This document shows positions 13,801-27,360 of a DNA stretch of 64,000 nt, one piece after another. Position 1 is the stretch's first letter, and every line of letters starts with the position of its first letter. The stretch is taken from contig CP136065.1 in NCBI GenBank assembly GCA_032622095.1, positions 152,279,577 to 152,343,576 of the forward strand. Reading direction: 5' to 3'. The notes under the pieces were generated by a model. That model was given only the letters and a program-made list of their open reading frames with translations, made no database searches and was not told the DNA's origin. The stretch is from Siphonodentalium dalli. Taxonomy: Eukaryota; Mollusca; Scaphopoda; Gadilida; Siphonodentaliidae. The translations under genes and the position numbers were made by a program.

Positions 13801-16311
13801 CGAAAATACAAGGATTCCCGGTGGCCACCATCAATCTGGCTACGCAGCCGATTTAGTAACGAAAAGTGCTATTTTGACACCCCATGCACGACTTCAGCCC
13901 AATTTTCGAAAATTTGAAAGGGGCTGCATGGTCGCGTGACTTTCCTATAGATGCCCGCTTGGTGGCACTGCGCGAAAATACAAGGATTCCCGGTGGCCAC
14001 CATCACTCTGGCTACGCAGCCGATTTAGTAACGAAAAGTGCTATTTTGACACCCCATGCACGACTTCAGCCCAATTTTCGAAAATTTGGAAGAGGCTGCA
14101 TGGTCGCGTGACTTTCCTATAGATGGCCGCTGGGTGGTCCCGCACGAAATTACAATGATTCCCCGATGGCCCTCATTACTCTGGCTACGCAGCCGATTAG
14201 TAACGAACGTGCTATTTTGACACCCCATGCACGACTTCAGCCCAATTTTCGAAAATTTGGAAGGGGCTGCATGGTCGCGTGACTTTCCTATAGATGCCCG
14301 CTGGGTGGTACCGCACGAAAATACAAGGATTCCCGGGTGGTCACCATCACTCTGGCTACGCAGCCGATTTAGTAACGACAAGTGCTATTTTGACACCCCA
14401 TGCACGACTTCAGCCCAATTTTCGAAAATTTGGAAGGGACTGCATGGTCGCGTGACTTTCCTATAGATGCCCGCTGGGTGGCACGCACGAAAATACAAGG
14501 ATTCCCTGATGGCCCTCATCACTCTGGCTACGCAGCCGATTTAGTAACGAAAGTGCTATTTTGACACCCCATGCACGACTTCAGCCGAATTTTCGAAAAT
14601 TTGGAAGGGGCTGCATGGTCGCGTGACTTACCTATAGATGCCCGCTGGGTGACACCGCTTGAAAATACAAGGATTCTTGGGTGGCCACCATCACTCTGGC
14701 TACGCAGCCGATTTAGTAACGAAAAGTGCTATTTTGACACCCCATGCACGACTTCAGCCCAATTGTCGAAAATTTACAAGGGGCTGCATCGTCGCGTGAC
14801 TTTCCTATAGATACCCGCTGGGTGGCACCGCACGAAAATACAAGGATTCTTGGGTGGCCACCATCACTCTGGCTACGCAGCCGATTTAGTAACGAAAAGT
14901 GCTATTTTGACACCACATGCACGACTTCAGCCCAATTTTCGAAAATTTGGAAGGGGCTGCATTGTCGCGTGACTTTCCTATAGATGCCCGCTGTGTGGCA
15001 CCGCACGAAAATACAAGGATTCCCATGTGGCCCCCATCACTCTGGCTACGCAGCCGATTTAGTAAAGAAAAGTGCTATTTTGACACCCCATGCACGACTT
15101 CAGCCCAATTTTCGAAAATTTGGACGGGGCTGCATGGTCGCGTGACTATTCTATAGATGCCCGCTGGGTGGCACCGCACGAAAATACAAGGATTCCCCGG
15201 TGACCATCATCAATCTGGCTACGCAGCCGATTTAGTAACGAAAAGTGCTATTTTGACACCCCATGCACGACTTCAGCCCAATTTTCGAAAATTTGGAAGG
15301 GGCTGCATGGTCGCATGACTTTCATATAGATGCCCGACGGGTGGTCCCGCACGAAATTACAATGATTCCCCGATGGCTCTCATTACTCTGGCTACGCAGC
15401 CGATTAGTAACGAAAGTGCTATTTTGACACCCCATGCACGACTTCAGCCCAATTTTCGAAAATTTGGAAGGGGCTGCATGGTCGCGTGACTTACCTATAG
15501 ATGCCCGCTGGGTGGTACCGCACGAAAATACAAGGATTCCCGGGTGGTCACCATCACTCTGGCTACGCAGCCGATTTAGTAACGAAAAGTGCTATTTTGA
15601 CACCCCATGCACGACTTCAGCCCAATTGTCGAAAATTTGAAAGGGGCTGCATTGTCGCGTGACTTTCCTATAGATGCCCGCTGGGTGGCACGCACGAAAA
15701 TACAAGGATTCCCTGATGGCCCTCATCACTCTGGCTACGCAGCCGATTTAGTAACGAAAGTGCTATTTTGACACCCCATGCACGACTTCAGCCGAATTTT
15801 CGAAAATTTGGAAGAGGCTGCATGGTCGCGTGACTTACCTATAGATGCCCACTGGGTGACACCGCTTGAAAATACAAGGATTCCCATGTGGCCCCCATCA
15901 CTCTGGCTACGCAGCCGATTTAGTAAAGAAAAGTGCTATTTTGACACCCCATGCACGACTTCAGCCCAATTTTCGAAAATTTGGACGGGGCTGCATGGTC
16001 GCGTGACTATTCTATAGATGCCCGCTGGGTGGCACCGCACGAAAATACAAGGATTCCCCGGTGACCATCATTACTCTGGCTACGCAGCCGATTTAGTAAC
16101 GAAAAGTGCTATTTTGACACCCCATGCACGACTTCAGCCCATTTTTCGAAAATTTGGAAGGGGCTGCATGGTTGCATGAGTTTACTATAGATGCCCACTG
16201 GGTGGCACCGCACGAAAATACAAGGATTCCCGGGTGGACACCATAACTCTGGCTACGCAGCCGATTTAGTAACGAAAAGTGCTATTTTGACACTCCATGC
16301 ACGACTTCAGC
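10870..16311. repeat. 17-monomer higher-order repeat pair, offset 2,931 bp
   Basis: About 10,870-13,380 recurs at about 13,801-16,311 with offset 2,931 bp, 17 monomers. Shared markers are a two-base deletion giving GCCGATTAGTAACG (11,265 and 14,196), the variant ACGACAAGTGC (11,446 and 14,377), and TTTACAAGGGGC (11,842 and 14,773). Long minus-strand frames at 11,094-11,450 and 14,025-14,381 translate identically, which shows the near identity rather than coding. At the right end copy 1 continues with CCCAATTTTCG where copy 2 has CCCACTTTGCG. Confidence 0.85.
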
Positions 16312-19300
16312 CCACTTTGCGAAAATTTGGAAGGGGCGGCATGGTCGCGTGACTTTCCTATAGATGCCCGCTGGGTGGTCCCGCACGAAAATACAATGAT
16401 TCCCCGATGGCCCTCATCACTCTGGCTACGCAGCCGATTTAGTAACGAAAGTGCTATTTTGACACCCCATGCACGACTTCAGCCCAATTTTCGAAAATTT
16501 GGAAGGGGCTGCATGGTCGCGTGACTTTCCTATAGATGCCCGCTGGGTGGCACCGCACGAAAATACAAGGATTCCCCGGTGACCACCATCACTCTGGCTA
16601 CGCAACCGATTTAGTAACGAAAAGTGCTATTTTGACACCCCATGCACGACTTCAGCCCAATTTTCGAAAATTTGGAAGGGGCTGCATGGTCGCGTGACTT
16701 TCCTATAGATGCCCGCTGGGTGGCAGCGAACGGAATTGCAAGGATTCCCCGGTGACCACCATCACTCTGGCTACGTAGCCGATTTAGTAACGAAAAGTGC
16801 TATTTTGACACACCATGCACGACTTCAGCCCAATTTTCGAAAATTTGGAAGAGGCTGCATGGTCGCGTGACTTTCATATAGATGCCCGCTGGGTGGCACC
16901 GCACGAAAATTCAAGGATTCCCCGATGGCCCTCATCACTCTGGCTACGCAGCCGATTTAGTAACGAAAGTGCTATTTTGACACCCCATGCACGACTTCAG
17001 CCGAATTTTCGAAAATTTGAAAGAGGCTGCATGGTCGCGTGACTTACCTATAGATGCCCGCTGGGTGACACCGCTCGAAAATACAAGGATTCCCGGGTGG
17101 CCGCCATCGCTCTGGCTACGCAGCCGATTTAGAAACGAAAAGTGCTATTTTGACACCCCATGCACGACTTCAGCCCAATTTTCGAAAATTTGGAAGGGGC
17201 TGCATGATCGCGTGACTATCCTATAGATGCCCGCTGGGTGGCACCGGACGAAAATACAAGGATTCCCCGGTGACCACCATCAATCTGGCTACGCAGCCGA
17301 TTTAGTGACGAAAAGTGCTATTTTGACACCCCATGCACGACTTCAGCCCTATTTTCGAAAATTTGGAAGGGGCTGCATGGTCGCGTGACTTTCCTATACA
17401 TGCCCGCTGGGTGGTCCCGCACGAAATTACAATGATTCCCCGATGGCGCTCATTACTCTGGCTACGCAGCCGATTAGTAACGAAAGTGCTATTTTGACAC
17501 CCCATGCACGACTTCAGCCCAATTTTCGAAAATTTGGAAGGGGCTGCATGGTCGCGTGACTTACCTATAGATGCCCGCTGGGTGGTACCGCACGAAAATA
17601 CAAGGATTCCCGGGTGGTCACCATCACTCTGGCTACGCAGCCGATTTAGTAACGAAAAGTGCTATTTTGACACCCCATGCACGACTTCAGCCCAATTGTC
17701 GAAAATTTGAAAGGGGCTGCATGGTCGCGTGTCTTTCCTATAGATGCCCGCTTGGTGGCACTGCGCGAAAATACAAGGATTCCCGGTGGCCACCATCAAT
17801 CTGGCTACGCAGCCGATTTATTAACGAAAAGTGCTATTTTGACACCCCATGCACGACTTCAGCCCAATATTCGAAAATTTGGAAGGGGCTGCAAGGTTGC
17901 GTGACTTTCCTATAGATGCCCGCTGGGTGGCACCGCACGAAAATACAAGGATTCCCGGGTGGTCACCATCACTCTGGCTACGCAGCCGATTTAGTAACGA
18001 AAAGTGCTATTTTGACACCCCATGCACGACTTCAGCCCAATTGTCGAAAATTTGAAAGGGGCTGCATGGTCGCGTGTCTTTCCTATAGATGCCCGCTTGG
18101 TGGCACTGCGCGAAAATACAAGGATTCCCGGTGGCCACCATCAATCTGGCTACGCAGCCGATTTATTAACGAAAAGTGCTATTTTGACACCCCATGCACG
18201 ACTTCAGCCCAATATTCGAAAATTTGGAAGGGGCTGCATGGTTGCGTGACTTTCCTATAGATGCCCGCTGGGTGGCACCGCACGAAAATACAAGGATTCC
18301 CGGGTGGTCACCATCACTCTGGCTACGCAGCCGATTTAGTAACGAAAAGTGCTATTTTGACACCCCATGCACGACTTCAGCCCAATTTTCGAAAATTTGA
18401 AAGGGGCTGCATTGTCGCGTGACTTTCCTATAGATGCCTGCTGGGTGGCACGCACGAAAATACAAGGATTCCCTGGTGGCCCTCATCACTCTGGCTACGC
18501 AGCCGATTTAGTAACGAAAGTGCTATTTTGACACCCCATGCACGACTTCAGCCGAATTTTCGAAAATTTGGAAGGGGCTGCATGATCGCGTGACTATCCT
18601 ATAGATGCCCGCTGGGTGGCACCGGACGAAAATACAAGGATTCCCCGGTGACCACCATCAATCTGGCTACGCAGCCGATTTAGTAACGAAAAGTGCTATT
18701 TTGACACCCCATGCACGACTTCAGCCCAATTTTCGAAAATTTGGAAGGGGCTGCATGGTCGCGTGACTTTCCTATACATGCCCGCTGGGTGGTCCCGCAC
18801 GAAATTACAATGATTCCCCGATGGCTCTCATTACTCTGGCTACGCAGCCGATTAGTAACGAAAGTGCTATTTTGACACCCCATGCACGACTTCAGCCCAA
18901 TTTTCGAAAATTTGGAAGGGGCTGCATGGTCGCGTGACTTACCTATAGATGCCCGCTGGGTGGTACCGCACGAAAATACAAGGATTCCCGGGTGGTCACC
19001 ATCACTCTGGCTACGCAGCCGATTTAGTAACGAAAAGTGCTATTTTGACACCCCATGCACGACTTCAGCCCAATTGTCGAAAATTTGAAAGGGGCTGCAT
19101 TGTCGCGTGACTTTCCTATAGATGCCCGCTGGGTGGCACGCACGAAAATACAAGGATTCCCTGATGGCCCTCATCACTCTGGCTACGCAGCCGATTTAGT
19201 AACGAAAGTGCTATTTTGACACCCCATGCACGACTTCAGCCGAATTTTCGAAAATTTGGAAGAGGCTGCATGGTCGCGTGACTTACCTATAGATGCCCAC

Positions 19301-22300
19301 TGGGTGACACCGCTTGAAAATACAAGGATTCCCGGGTGGCCGCCATCGCTCTGGCTACGCAGCCGATTTAGAAACGAAAAGTGCTATTTTGACACCCCAT
19401 GCACGACTTCAGCCCAGTTGTCGAAAATTTACAAGGGGCTGCATCGTCGCGTGACTTTCCTATAGATACCCGCTGGGTGGCACCGCACGAAAATACAAGG
19501 ATTCTTGGGTGGCCACCATCACTCTGGCTACGCAGCCGATTTAGTAACGAAAAGTGCTATTTTGACACCACATGCACGACTTCAGCCCAATTTTCGAAAA
19601 TTTGGAAGGGGCTGCATTGTCGCGTGACTTTCCTATAGATGCCCGCTGTGTGGCACCGCACGAAAATACAAGGATTCCCATGTGGCCCCCATCACTCTGG
19701 CTACGCAGCCGATTTAGTAAAGAAAAGTGCTATTTTGACACCCCATGCACGACTTCAGCCCAATTTTCGAAAATGTGGACGGGGCTGCATGGTCGCGTGA
19801 CTATTCTATAGATGCCCGCTGGGTGGCACCGCACGAAAATACAAGGATTCCCCGGTGACCATCATCAATCTGGCTACGCAGCCGATTTAGTAACGAAAAG
19901 TGCTATTTTGACACCCCATGCACGACTTCAGCCCAATTTTCGAAAATTTGGAAGGGGCTGCATGGTCGCGTGACTTTCCTATACATGCCCGCTGGGTGGT
20001 CCCGCACGAAATTACAATGATTCCCCGATGGCTCTCATTACTCTGGCTACGCAGCCGATTAGTAACGAAAGTGCTATTTTGACACCCCATGCACGACTTC
20101 AGCCCAATTTTCGAAAATTTGGAAGGGGCTGCATGGTCGCGTGACTTACCTATAGATGCCCGCTGGGTGGTACCGCACGAAAATACAAGGATTCCCGGGT
20201 GGTCACCATCACTCTGGCTACGCAGCCGATTTAGTAACGAAAAGTGCTATTTTGACACCCCATGCACGACTTCAGCCCAATTGTCGAAAATTTGAAAGGG
20301 GCTGCATTGTCGCGTGACTTTCCTATAGATGCCCGCTGGGTGGCACGCACGAAAATACAAGGATTCCCTGATGGCCCTCATCACTCTGGCTACGCAGCCG
20401 ATTTGGTAACGAAAGTGCTATTTTGACACCCCATGCACGACTTCAGCCGAATTTTCGAAAATTTGGAAGAGGCTGCATGGTCGCGTGACTTACCTATAGA
20501 TGCCCACTGGGTGCCACCGCTTGAAAATACAAGGATTCCCGGGTGGCCGCCATCGCTCTGGCTACGCAGCCGATTTAGAAACGAAAAGTGCTATTTTGAC
20601 ACCCCATGCACGACTTCAGCCCAATTGTCGAAAATTTACAAGGGGCTGCATCGTCGCGTGACTTTCCTATAGATACCCGCTGGGTGGCACCGCACGAAAA
20701 TACAAGGATTCTTGGGTGGCCACCATCACTCTGGCTACGCAGCCGATTTAGTAACGAAAAGTGCTATTTTGACACCACATGCACGACTTCAGCCCAATTT
20801 TCGAAAATTTGGAAGGGGCTGCATTGTCGCGTGACTTTCCTATATATGCCCGCTGTGTGGCACCGCACGAAAATACAAGGATTCCCATGTGGCCCCCATC
20901 ACTCTGGCTACGCAGCCGATTTAGTAAAGAAAAGTGCTATTTTGACACCCCATGCACGACTTCAGCCCAATTTTCGAAAATTTGGACGGGGCTGCATGGT
21001 CGCGTGACTATTCTATAGATGCCCGCTTGGTGGCACCGCACGAAAATACAAGGATTCCCCGGTGACCATCATCACTCTGGCTACGCAGCCGATTTAGTAA
21101 CGAAAAGTGCTATTTTGACACCCCATGCACGACTTCAGCCCATTTTAGAAAATTTGGACGGGGCTGCATGGTCGCATGAGTTTACTATAGATGCCCACTG
21201 GGTGGCACCGCACGAAAATACAAGGATTCCCGGGTGGACACCATAACTCTGGCTACGCAGCCGATTTAGTAACGAAAAGTGCTATTTTGACACTCCATGC
21301 ACGACTTCAGCCCACTTTGCGAAAATTTGGAAGGGGCGGCATGGTCGCGTGACTTTCCTATAGATGCCCGCTGGGTGGTCCCGCACGAAAATACAATGAT
21401 TCCCCGATGGCCCTCATCACTCTGGCTACGCAGCCGATTTAGTAACGAAAGTGCTATTTTGGCACCCCATGCACGACTTCAGCCCAATTTTCGAAAATTT
21501 GGAAGGGGCTGCATGGTCGCGTGACTTTCCTATAGATGCCCGCTGGGTGGCACCGCACGAAAATACAAGGATTCCCCGGTGACCACCATCAATCTGGCTA
21601 CGCAACCGATTTAGTAACGAAAAGTGCTATTTTGACACCCCATGCACGACTTCAGCCCAATTTTCGAAAATTTGGAAGGGGCTGCATGGTCTCGTGACTT
21701 TCCTATAGATGCCCGCTGGGTGGCAGCGAACGGAATTGCAAGGATTCCCCGGTGACCACCATCACTCTGGCTACGTAGCCGATTTAGTAACGAAAAGTGC
21801 AATTTTGACACACCATGCACGACTTCAGCCCAATTTTCGAAAATTTGGAAGAGGCTGCATGGTCGCGTGACTTTCATATAGATGCCCGCTGGGTGGCACC
21901 GCACGAAAATTCAAGGATTCCCCGATGGCCCTCATCACTCTGGCTACGCAGCCGATTTAGTAACGAAAGTGCTATTTTGACACCACATGCACGACTTCAG
22001 CCGAATTTTCGAAAATTTGAAAGAGGCTGCATGGTCGCGTGACTTACCTATAGATGCCCGCTGGGTGACACCGCTCGAAAATACAAGGATTCCCGGGTGG
22101 CCGCCATCGCTCTGGCTACGCAGCCGATTTAGAAACGAAAAGTGCTATTTTGACACCCCATGCACGACTTCAGCCCAATTTTCGAAAATTTGGAAGGGGC
22201 TGCATGATCGCGTGACTATCCTATAGATGCCCGCTGGGTGGCACCGGACGAAAATAAAAGGATTCCCCGGTGACCACCATCACTCTGGCTACGCAGCCGA

Positions 22301-24090
22301 TTTAGTAACGAAAAGTGCTATTTTGACACCCCATGCACGACTTCAGCCCTATTTTCGAAAATTTGGAAGGGGCTGCATGGTCGCGTGACTTTCCTATACA
22401 TGCCCGCTAGGTGGTCCCGCACGAAATTACAATGATTCCCCGATGGCTCTCATTACTCTGGCTACGCAGCCGATTAGTAACGAAAGTGCTATTTTGACAC
22501 CCCATGCACGACTTCAGCCCAATTTTCGAAAATTTGGAAGGGGCTGCATGGTCGCGTGACTTACCTATAGATGCCCGCTGGGTGGTACCGCACGAAAATA
22601 CAAGGATTCCCGGGTGGTCACCATCACTCTGGCTACGCAGCCGATTTAGTAACGAAAAGTGCTATTTTGACACCCCATGCACGACTTCAGCCCAATTGTC
22701 GAAAATTTGAAAGGGGCTGCATGGTCGCGTGTCTTTCCTATAGATGCCCGCTTGGTGGCACTGCGCGAAAATACAAGGATTCCCGGTGGCCACCATCAAT
22801 CTGGCTACGCAGCCGATTTATTAACGAAAAGTGCTATTTTGACACCCCATGCACGACTTCAGCCCAATATTCGAAAATTTGGAAGGGGCTGCAAGGTTGC
22901 GTGACTTTCCTATAAATGCCCGCTGGGTGGCACCGCACGAAAATACAAGGATTCCCGGGTGGTCACCATCACTCTGGCTACGCAGCCGATTTAGTAACGA
23001 AAAGTGCTATTTTGACACCCCATGCACGACTTCAGCCCAATTGTCGAAAATTTGAAAGGGGCTGCATGGTCGCGTGTCTTTCCTATAGATGCCCGCTTGG
23101 TGGCACTGCGCGAAAATACAAGGATTCCCGGTGGCCACCATCAATCTGGCTACGCAGCCGATTTATTAACGAAAAGTGCTATTTTGACACCCCATGCACG
23201 ACTTCAGCCCAATATTCGAAAATTTGGAAGGGGCTGCATGGTTGCGTGACTTTCCTATAGATGCCCGCTGGGTGGCACCGCACGAAAATACAAGGATTCC
23301 CGGGTGGTCACCATAACTCTGGCTACGCAGCCGATTTAGTAACGAAAAGTGCTATTTTGACACCCCATGCACGACTTCAGCCCAATTTTCGAAAATTTGA
23401 AAGGGGCTGCATGGTCGCGTGACTTTCCTATAGATGCCTGCTGGGTGGCACGCACGAAAATACAAGGATTCCCTGGTGGCCCTCATCACTCTGGCTACGC
23501 AGCCGATTTAGTAACGAAAGTGCTATTTTGACACCCCATGCACGACTTCAGCCGAATTTTCGAAAATTTGGAAGGGGCTGCATGATCGCGTGACTATCCT
23601 ATAGATGCCCGCTGGGTGGCACCGGACGAAAATACAAGGATTCCCCGGTGACCACCATCAATCTGGCTACGCAGCCGATTTAGTAACGAAAAGTGCTATT
23701 TTGACACCCCATGCACGACTTCAGCCCAATTTTCGAAAATTTGGAAGGGGCTGCATGGTCGCGTGACTTTCCTATACATGCCCGCTGGATGGTCCCGCAC
23801 GAAATTACAATGATTCCCCGATGGCTCTCATTACTCTGGCTACGCAGCCGATTAGTAACGAAAGTGCTATTTTGACACCCCATGCACGACTTCAGCCCAA
23901 TTTTCGAAAATTTGGAAGGGGCTGCATGGTCGCGTGACTTACCTATAGATGCCCGCTGGGTGGTACCGCACGAAAATACAAGGATTCCCGGGTGGTCACC
24001 ATCACTCTGGCTACGCAGCCGATTTAGTAACGAAAAGTGCTATTTTGACACCCCATGCACGACTTCAGCCCAATTGTCGAAAATTTGAAA
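15960..24090. repeat. 29-monomer higher-order repeat pair, offset 5,000 bp
   Basis: Monomers at 16,297, 16,815, 16,987, 17,504, 17,677, 17,849, 18,022, 18,680 and 18,882 recur exactly 5,000 bp downstream (29 monomers). Collinearity runs from roughly 15,960 to 19,090. It then fails because the first copy continues into a 7-monomer repeat and the second into an 8-monomer repeat. The block therefore predates or interrupts those local expansions. Confidence 0.82.
18680..21090. repeat. 7-monomer higher-order repeat pair, offset 1,207 bp
   Basis: Monomers at 18,680, 18,882, 19,226, 19,399 and 19,572 recur at 19,887, 20,089, 20,433, 20,606 and 20,779, giving units 18,680-19,886 and 19,887-21,090 approximately. 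Shared markers include CCCATGTGGCCCCCATC and GACACCACATGCACG. Confidence 0.85.
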
Positions 24091-27000
24091 GGGGCTGCAT
24101 GGTCGCGTGTCTTTCCTATAGATGCCCGCTTGGTGGCACTGCGCGAAAATACAAGGATTCCCGGTGGCCACCATCAATCTGGCTACGCAGCCGATTTATT
24201 AACGAAAAGTGCTATTTTGACACCCCATGCACGACTTCAGCCCAATATTCGAAAATTTGGAAGGGGCTGCAAGGTTGCGTGACTTTCCTATAAATGCCCG
24301 CTGGGTGGCACCGCACGAAAATACAAGGATTCCCGGGTGGTCACCATCACTCTGGCTACGCAGCCGATTTAGTAACGAAAAGTGCTATTTTGACACCCCA
24401 TGCACGACTTCAGCCCAATTGTCGAAAATTTGAAAGGGGCTGCATGGTCGCGTGTCTTTCCTATAGATGCCCGCTTGGTGGCACTGCGCGAAAATACAAG
24501 GATTCCCGGTGGCCACCATCAATCTGGCTACGCAGCCGATTTATTAACGAAAAGTGCTATTTTGACACCCCATGCACGACTTCAGCCCAATATTCGAAAA
24601 TTTGGAAGGGGCTGCATGGTTGCGTGACTTTCCTATAGATGCCCGCTGGGTGGCACCGCACGAAAATACAAGGATTCCCGGGTGGTCACCATAACTCTGG
24701 CTACGCAGCCGATTTAGTAACGAAAAGTGCTATTTTGACACCCCATGCACGACTTCAGCCCAATTTTCGAAAATTTGAAAGGGGCTGCATGGTCGCGTGA
24801 CTTTCCTATAGATGCCTGCTGGGTGGCACGCACGAAAATACAAGGATTCCCTGGTGGCCCTCATCACTCTGGCTACGCAGCCGATTTAGTAACGAAAGTG
24901 CTATTTTGACACCCCATGCACGACTTCAGCCGAATTTTCGAAAATTTGGAAGGGGCTGCATGATCGCGTGACTATCCTATAGATGCCCGCTGGGTGGCAC
25001 CGGACGAAAATACAAGGATTCCCCGGTGACCACCATCAATCTGGCTACGCAGCCGATTTAGTAACGAAAAGTGCTATTTTGACACCCCATGCACGACTTC
25101 AGCCCAATTTTCGAAAATTTGGAAGGGGCTGCATGGTCGCGTGACTTTCCTATACATGCCCGCTGGATGGTCCCGCACGAAATTACAATGATTTTCCGAT
25201 GGCTCTCATTACTCTGGCTACGCAGCCGATTAGTAACGAAAGTGCTATTTTGACACCCCATGCACGACTTCAGCCCAATTTTCGAAAATTTGGAAGGGGC
25301 TGCATGGTCGCGTGACTTACCTATAGATGCCCGCTGGGTGGTACCGCACGAAAATACAAGGATTCCCGGGTGGTCACCATCACTCTGGCTACGCAGCCGA
25401 TTTAGTAACGAAAAGTGCTATTTTGACACCCCATGCACGACTTCAGCCCAATTGTCGAAAATTTGAAAGGGGCTGCATGGTCGCGTGTCTTTCCTATAGA
25501 TGCCCGCTTGGTGGCACTGCGCGAAAATACAAGGATTCCCGGTGGCCACCATCAATCTGGCTACGCAGCCGATTTATTAACGAAAAGTGCTATTTTGACA
25601 CCCCATGCACGACTTCAGCCCAATATTCGAAAATTTGGAAGGGGCTGCAAGGTTGCGTGACTTTCCTATAAATGCCCGCTGGGTGGCACCGCACGAAAAT
25701 ACAAGGATTCCCGGGTGGTCACCATCACTCTGGCTACGCAGCCGATTTAGTAACGAAAAGTGCTATTTTGACACCCCATGCACGACTTCAGCCCAATTGT
25801 CGAAAATTTGAAAGGGGCTGCATGGTCGCGTGTCTTTCCTATAGATGCCCGCTTGGTGGCACTGCGCGAAAATACAAGGATTCCCGGTGGCCACCATCAA
25901 TCTGGCTACGCAGCCGATTTATTAACGAAAAGTGCTATTTTGACACCCCATGCACGACTTCAGCCCAATATTCGAAAATTTGGAAGGGGCTGCATGGTTG
26001 CGTGACTTTCCTATAGATGCCCGCTGGGTGGCACCGCACGAAAATACAAGGATTCCCGGGTGGTCACCATAACTCTGGCTACGCAGCCGATTTAGTAACG
26101 AAAAGTGCTATTTTGACACCCCATGCACGACTTCAGCCCAATTTTTCGAAAATTTGAAAGGGGCTGCATGGTCGCGTGACTTTCCTATAGATGCCTGCTG
26201 GGTGGCACGCACGAAAATACAAGGATTCCCTGGTGGCCCTCATCACTCTGGCTACGCAGCCGATTTAGTAACGAAAGTGCTATTTTGACACCCCATGCAC
26301 GACTTCAGCCGAATTTTCGAAAATTTGGAAGGGGCTGCATGATCGCGTGACTATCCTATAGATGCCCGCTGGGTGGCACCGGACGAAAATACAAGGATTC
26401 CCCGGTGACCACCATCAATCTGGCTACGCAGCCGATTTAGTAACGAAAAGTGCTATTTTGACACCCCATGCACGACTTCAGCCCAATTTTCGAAAATTTG
26501 GAAGGGGCTGCATGGTCGCGTGACTTTCCTATACATGCCCGCTGGATGGTCCCGCACGAAATTACAATGATTCCCCGATGGCTCTCATTACTCTGGCTAC
26601 GCAGCCGATTAGTAACGAAAGTGCTATTTTGACACCCCATGCACGACTTCAGCCCAATTTTCGAAAATTTGGAAGGGGCTGCATGGTCGCGTGACTTACC
26701 TATAGATGCCCGCTGGGTGGTACCGCACGAAAATACAAGGATTCCCGGGTGGTCACCATCACTCTGGCTACGCAGCCGATTTAGTAACGAAAAGTGCTAT
26801 TTTGACACCCCATGCACGACTTCAGCCCAATTGTCGAAAATTTGAAAGGGGCTGCATGGTCGCGTGTCTTTCCTATAGATGCCCGCTTGGTGGCACTGCG
26901 CGAAAATACAAGGATTCCCGGTGGCCACCATCAATCTGGCTACGCAGCCGATTTATTAACGAAAAGTGCTATTTTGACACCCCATGCACGACTTCAGCCC

Positions 27001-27360
27001 AATATTCGAAAATTTGGAAGGGGCTGCATGGTTGCGTGACTTTCCTATAGATGCCCGCTGGGTGGCACCGCACGAAAATACAAGGATTCCCGGGTGGTCA
27101 CCATCACTCTGGATACGCAGCCGATTTAGTAACGAAAAGTGCTATTTTGACACCCCATGCACGACTTCAGCCCAATTTTCGAAAATTTGAAAGGGGCTGC
27201 ATGGTCGCGTGACTTTCCTATAGATGCCTGCTGGGTGGCACGCACGAAAATACAAGGATTCCCTGGTGGCCCTCATCACTCTGGCTACGCAGCCGATTTA
27301 GTAACGAAAGTGCTATTTTGACACCCCATGCACGACTTCAGCCCAATTTTCGAAAATTAG
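22504..27360. repeat. 8-monomer higher-order repeat, three full units plus a partial
   Basis: Units start at 22,504, 23,882, 25,260 and 26,639 (spacing 1,378, 1,378 and 1,379 bp). The same module also occurs at 17,504-18,881. Units are almost identical: base changes such as CCTATAAATGCCC for CCTATAGATGCCC at 22,914 recur in the next two units, and GATTTTCC at 25,191 is private to one. The extra base in the third unit is in the run CCCAATTTTTCG near 26,140. This is the most homogeneous and so probably youngest expansion in the array. Confidence 0.9.
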